Assembly: GCF_900182915.1 (NCBI RefSeq)
Contig: NZ_FXUG01000001.1
Coordinates: 186,001 to 250,000 of the forward strand
Source of the DNA: Neorhodopirellula lusitana
GTDB lineage: Bacteria; Planctomycetota; Planctomycetia; Pirellulales; Pirellulaceae
Direction of reading: 5' to 3'
DNA: 64,000 bases
Below are positions 63,343 through 64,000 of this stretch, piece after piece. The notes under the pieces are model-generated. The model made no database searches, had not been told where the DNA came from, and saw nothing but the letters and a program-made list of their open reading frames with translations. The stretch's first letter is position 1; the number at the start of each line of letters is the position of its first letter. Made by a program: the position numbers and the translations under genes.

Positions 63343-64000
63343 ATGTCAGACGAATCACTCAGTCAGAACCAAGTCGAGAATTTGCTGAAGGCCATGGAAA
63401 CCGCCAACCTCGATGAGGATGGCGGTGACGCTACAAATGCTGAAAAAGCGGACCAGGCGGATATTGATAGCTTGATGGCGGATGACCAGGCTGCCGATGG
63501 TGATTCGCCCGGACCGCCGCAATTGAAGCCCCGTTCGGCATCGGATAAGCCTTATTCGCCCGGCGTGCCCGCGGGGGCTCGGATCTCTGCGTATGACTTC
63601 AAACGCCCCGAGCGTGTTGGTAAGGACCAGATGCGGGCCATGCAGTCGCTGCATGAGTCGATAGCACGAAACTTCGGAGCGTCTATTTCGGGACTGCTCC
63701 GCACGATGCTGGAAGTCAAATTGTTGAGCGTCGACCAACTCACCTACAGTGAGTTTGTATTTTCGCTTGATAACCCAAGTTGCTTCAATATCATCAAGCC
63801 TGAACCGCTCGATGGGCACTGGGTGCTCGATATCGCCCCTTCGTTGGCATACGCGATTATCGATCGCATGCTGGGCGGCGAGCCTGTTCCTGGCGAAGCC
63901 ATTCGGCGTCCGTTAACTGAAATCGAAACCAGGCTGATGTGCCGGGTGGTGGACCTGTTCTTGGAACAGATCACCCCGGCGTGGGAGAACATCGTCGAGC
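63343..64000 (+). CDS. fliM: Flagellar motor switch protein FliM, N-terminal part
   Basis: The frame is open from ATG 63343 to the end of the window (219 codons). The N-terminus SLSQNQVENLLKAME matches the CheY-binding LSQxExDxLL peptide of FliM. After an acidic linker and the core start ISAYDFKRPERVGKDQMRAMQ comes LHESIARNFGASISGLLRTM, the FliM middle domain, with IIDRMLGGEPVPGE, the conserved GGxG region. It is a part of the motor switch that sets rotation direction. The rest lies beyond the window. Confidence 0.92.
   Translation, partial: MSDESLSQNQVENLLKAMETANLDEDGGDATNAEKADQADIDSLMADDQAADGDSPGPPQLKPRSASDKPYSPGVPAGARISAYDFKRPERVGKDQMRAMQSLHESIARNFGASISGLLRTMLEVKLLSVDQLTYSEFVFSLDNPSCFNIIKPEPLDGHWVLDIAPSLAYAIIDRMLGGEPVPGEAIRRPLTEIETRLMCRVVDLFLEQITPAWENIVE

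Overview
The window looks like chromosomal DNA of a planctomycete close to Rhodopirellula (order Pirellulales). The evidence is a giant secreted protein with an LEPR-XLL-type N-terminus and DUF11 repeats, a BBP7-type outer-membrane barrel, a DUF1559 pseudopilin, an ECF sigma factor paired with a FecR/LamG anti-sigma factor, a run of S1 sulfatases, frequent GTG/TTG starts and weak Shine-Dalgarno sites. I see no rRNA, tRNA, CRISPR array, transposase or phage gene. It reads as ordinary chromosome with one accessory glycan-degradation block.

Layout. 1-9 kb: the end of a Gfo/Idh/MocA oxidoreductase, a CobW-type GTPase, then two leftward surface genes (DUF11 giant protein and BBP7 barrel). 9.5-13.1 kb: hemL and a large secreted repeat protein. 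13.1-17.4 kb: a compact operon with S-adenosylmethionine decarboxylase, a double DUF4178 membrane protein, a tiny Gly/Ser-rich protein, a DUF350 protein and a membrane-anchored spermidine-synthase-like enzyme. 17.5-22.8 kb: a divergent MurB, an FtsQ-like protein, a fused MlaF-MlaE transporter, a 56-residue coiled-coil protein and bioA. 22.8-26 kb: a VKOR-DsbA fusion and aroB, both leftward. 26-35.2 kb: a TM protein, an SLC13/ArsB-type permease, a tandem Usp protein, ispE, a SpoVG with an embedded zinc ribbon, a TM protein, an RsmB/RsmF-type rRNA methyltransferase, a small membrane protein and an Lgt with a PDZ-like insertion.

35.2-39.8 kb: the sigma/anti-sigma pair faces a small lipoprotein and a DUF1559 protein. 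40-50.6 kb: a tightly packed, partly overlapping operon of three sulfatases, a DUF5722 putative glycoside hydrolase and a GH78 alpha-L-rhamnosidase; together these suggest breakdown of a sulfated, rhamnose-containing polysaccharide. 50.7-57.5 kb: an alpha/beta hydrolase, a metallophosphoesterase, a secreted cysteine hexapeptide-repeat protein, a DinB protein, an RlmA-like methyltransferase, a double-FHA protein and an APS/PAPS reductase. 57.7-64 kb: a HEAT-like secreted protein, then glyA, a stand-alone receiver, a TIM-barrel-like unknown, proA and the start of fliM.

The strongest candidates for undescribed biology are the polyamine/DUF4178/DUF350 membrane operon, the SpoVG-zinc-ribbon and Lgt-PDZ architectures, the sulfatase/DUF5722/GH78 operon with two non-canonical sulfatase active sites, the cysteine hexapeptide protein, and a recurring pattern of short decayed tandem arrays (13-18 bp units) in the gaps between genes. 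All calls come from reading the sequence; no database search was run.
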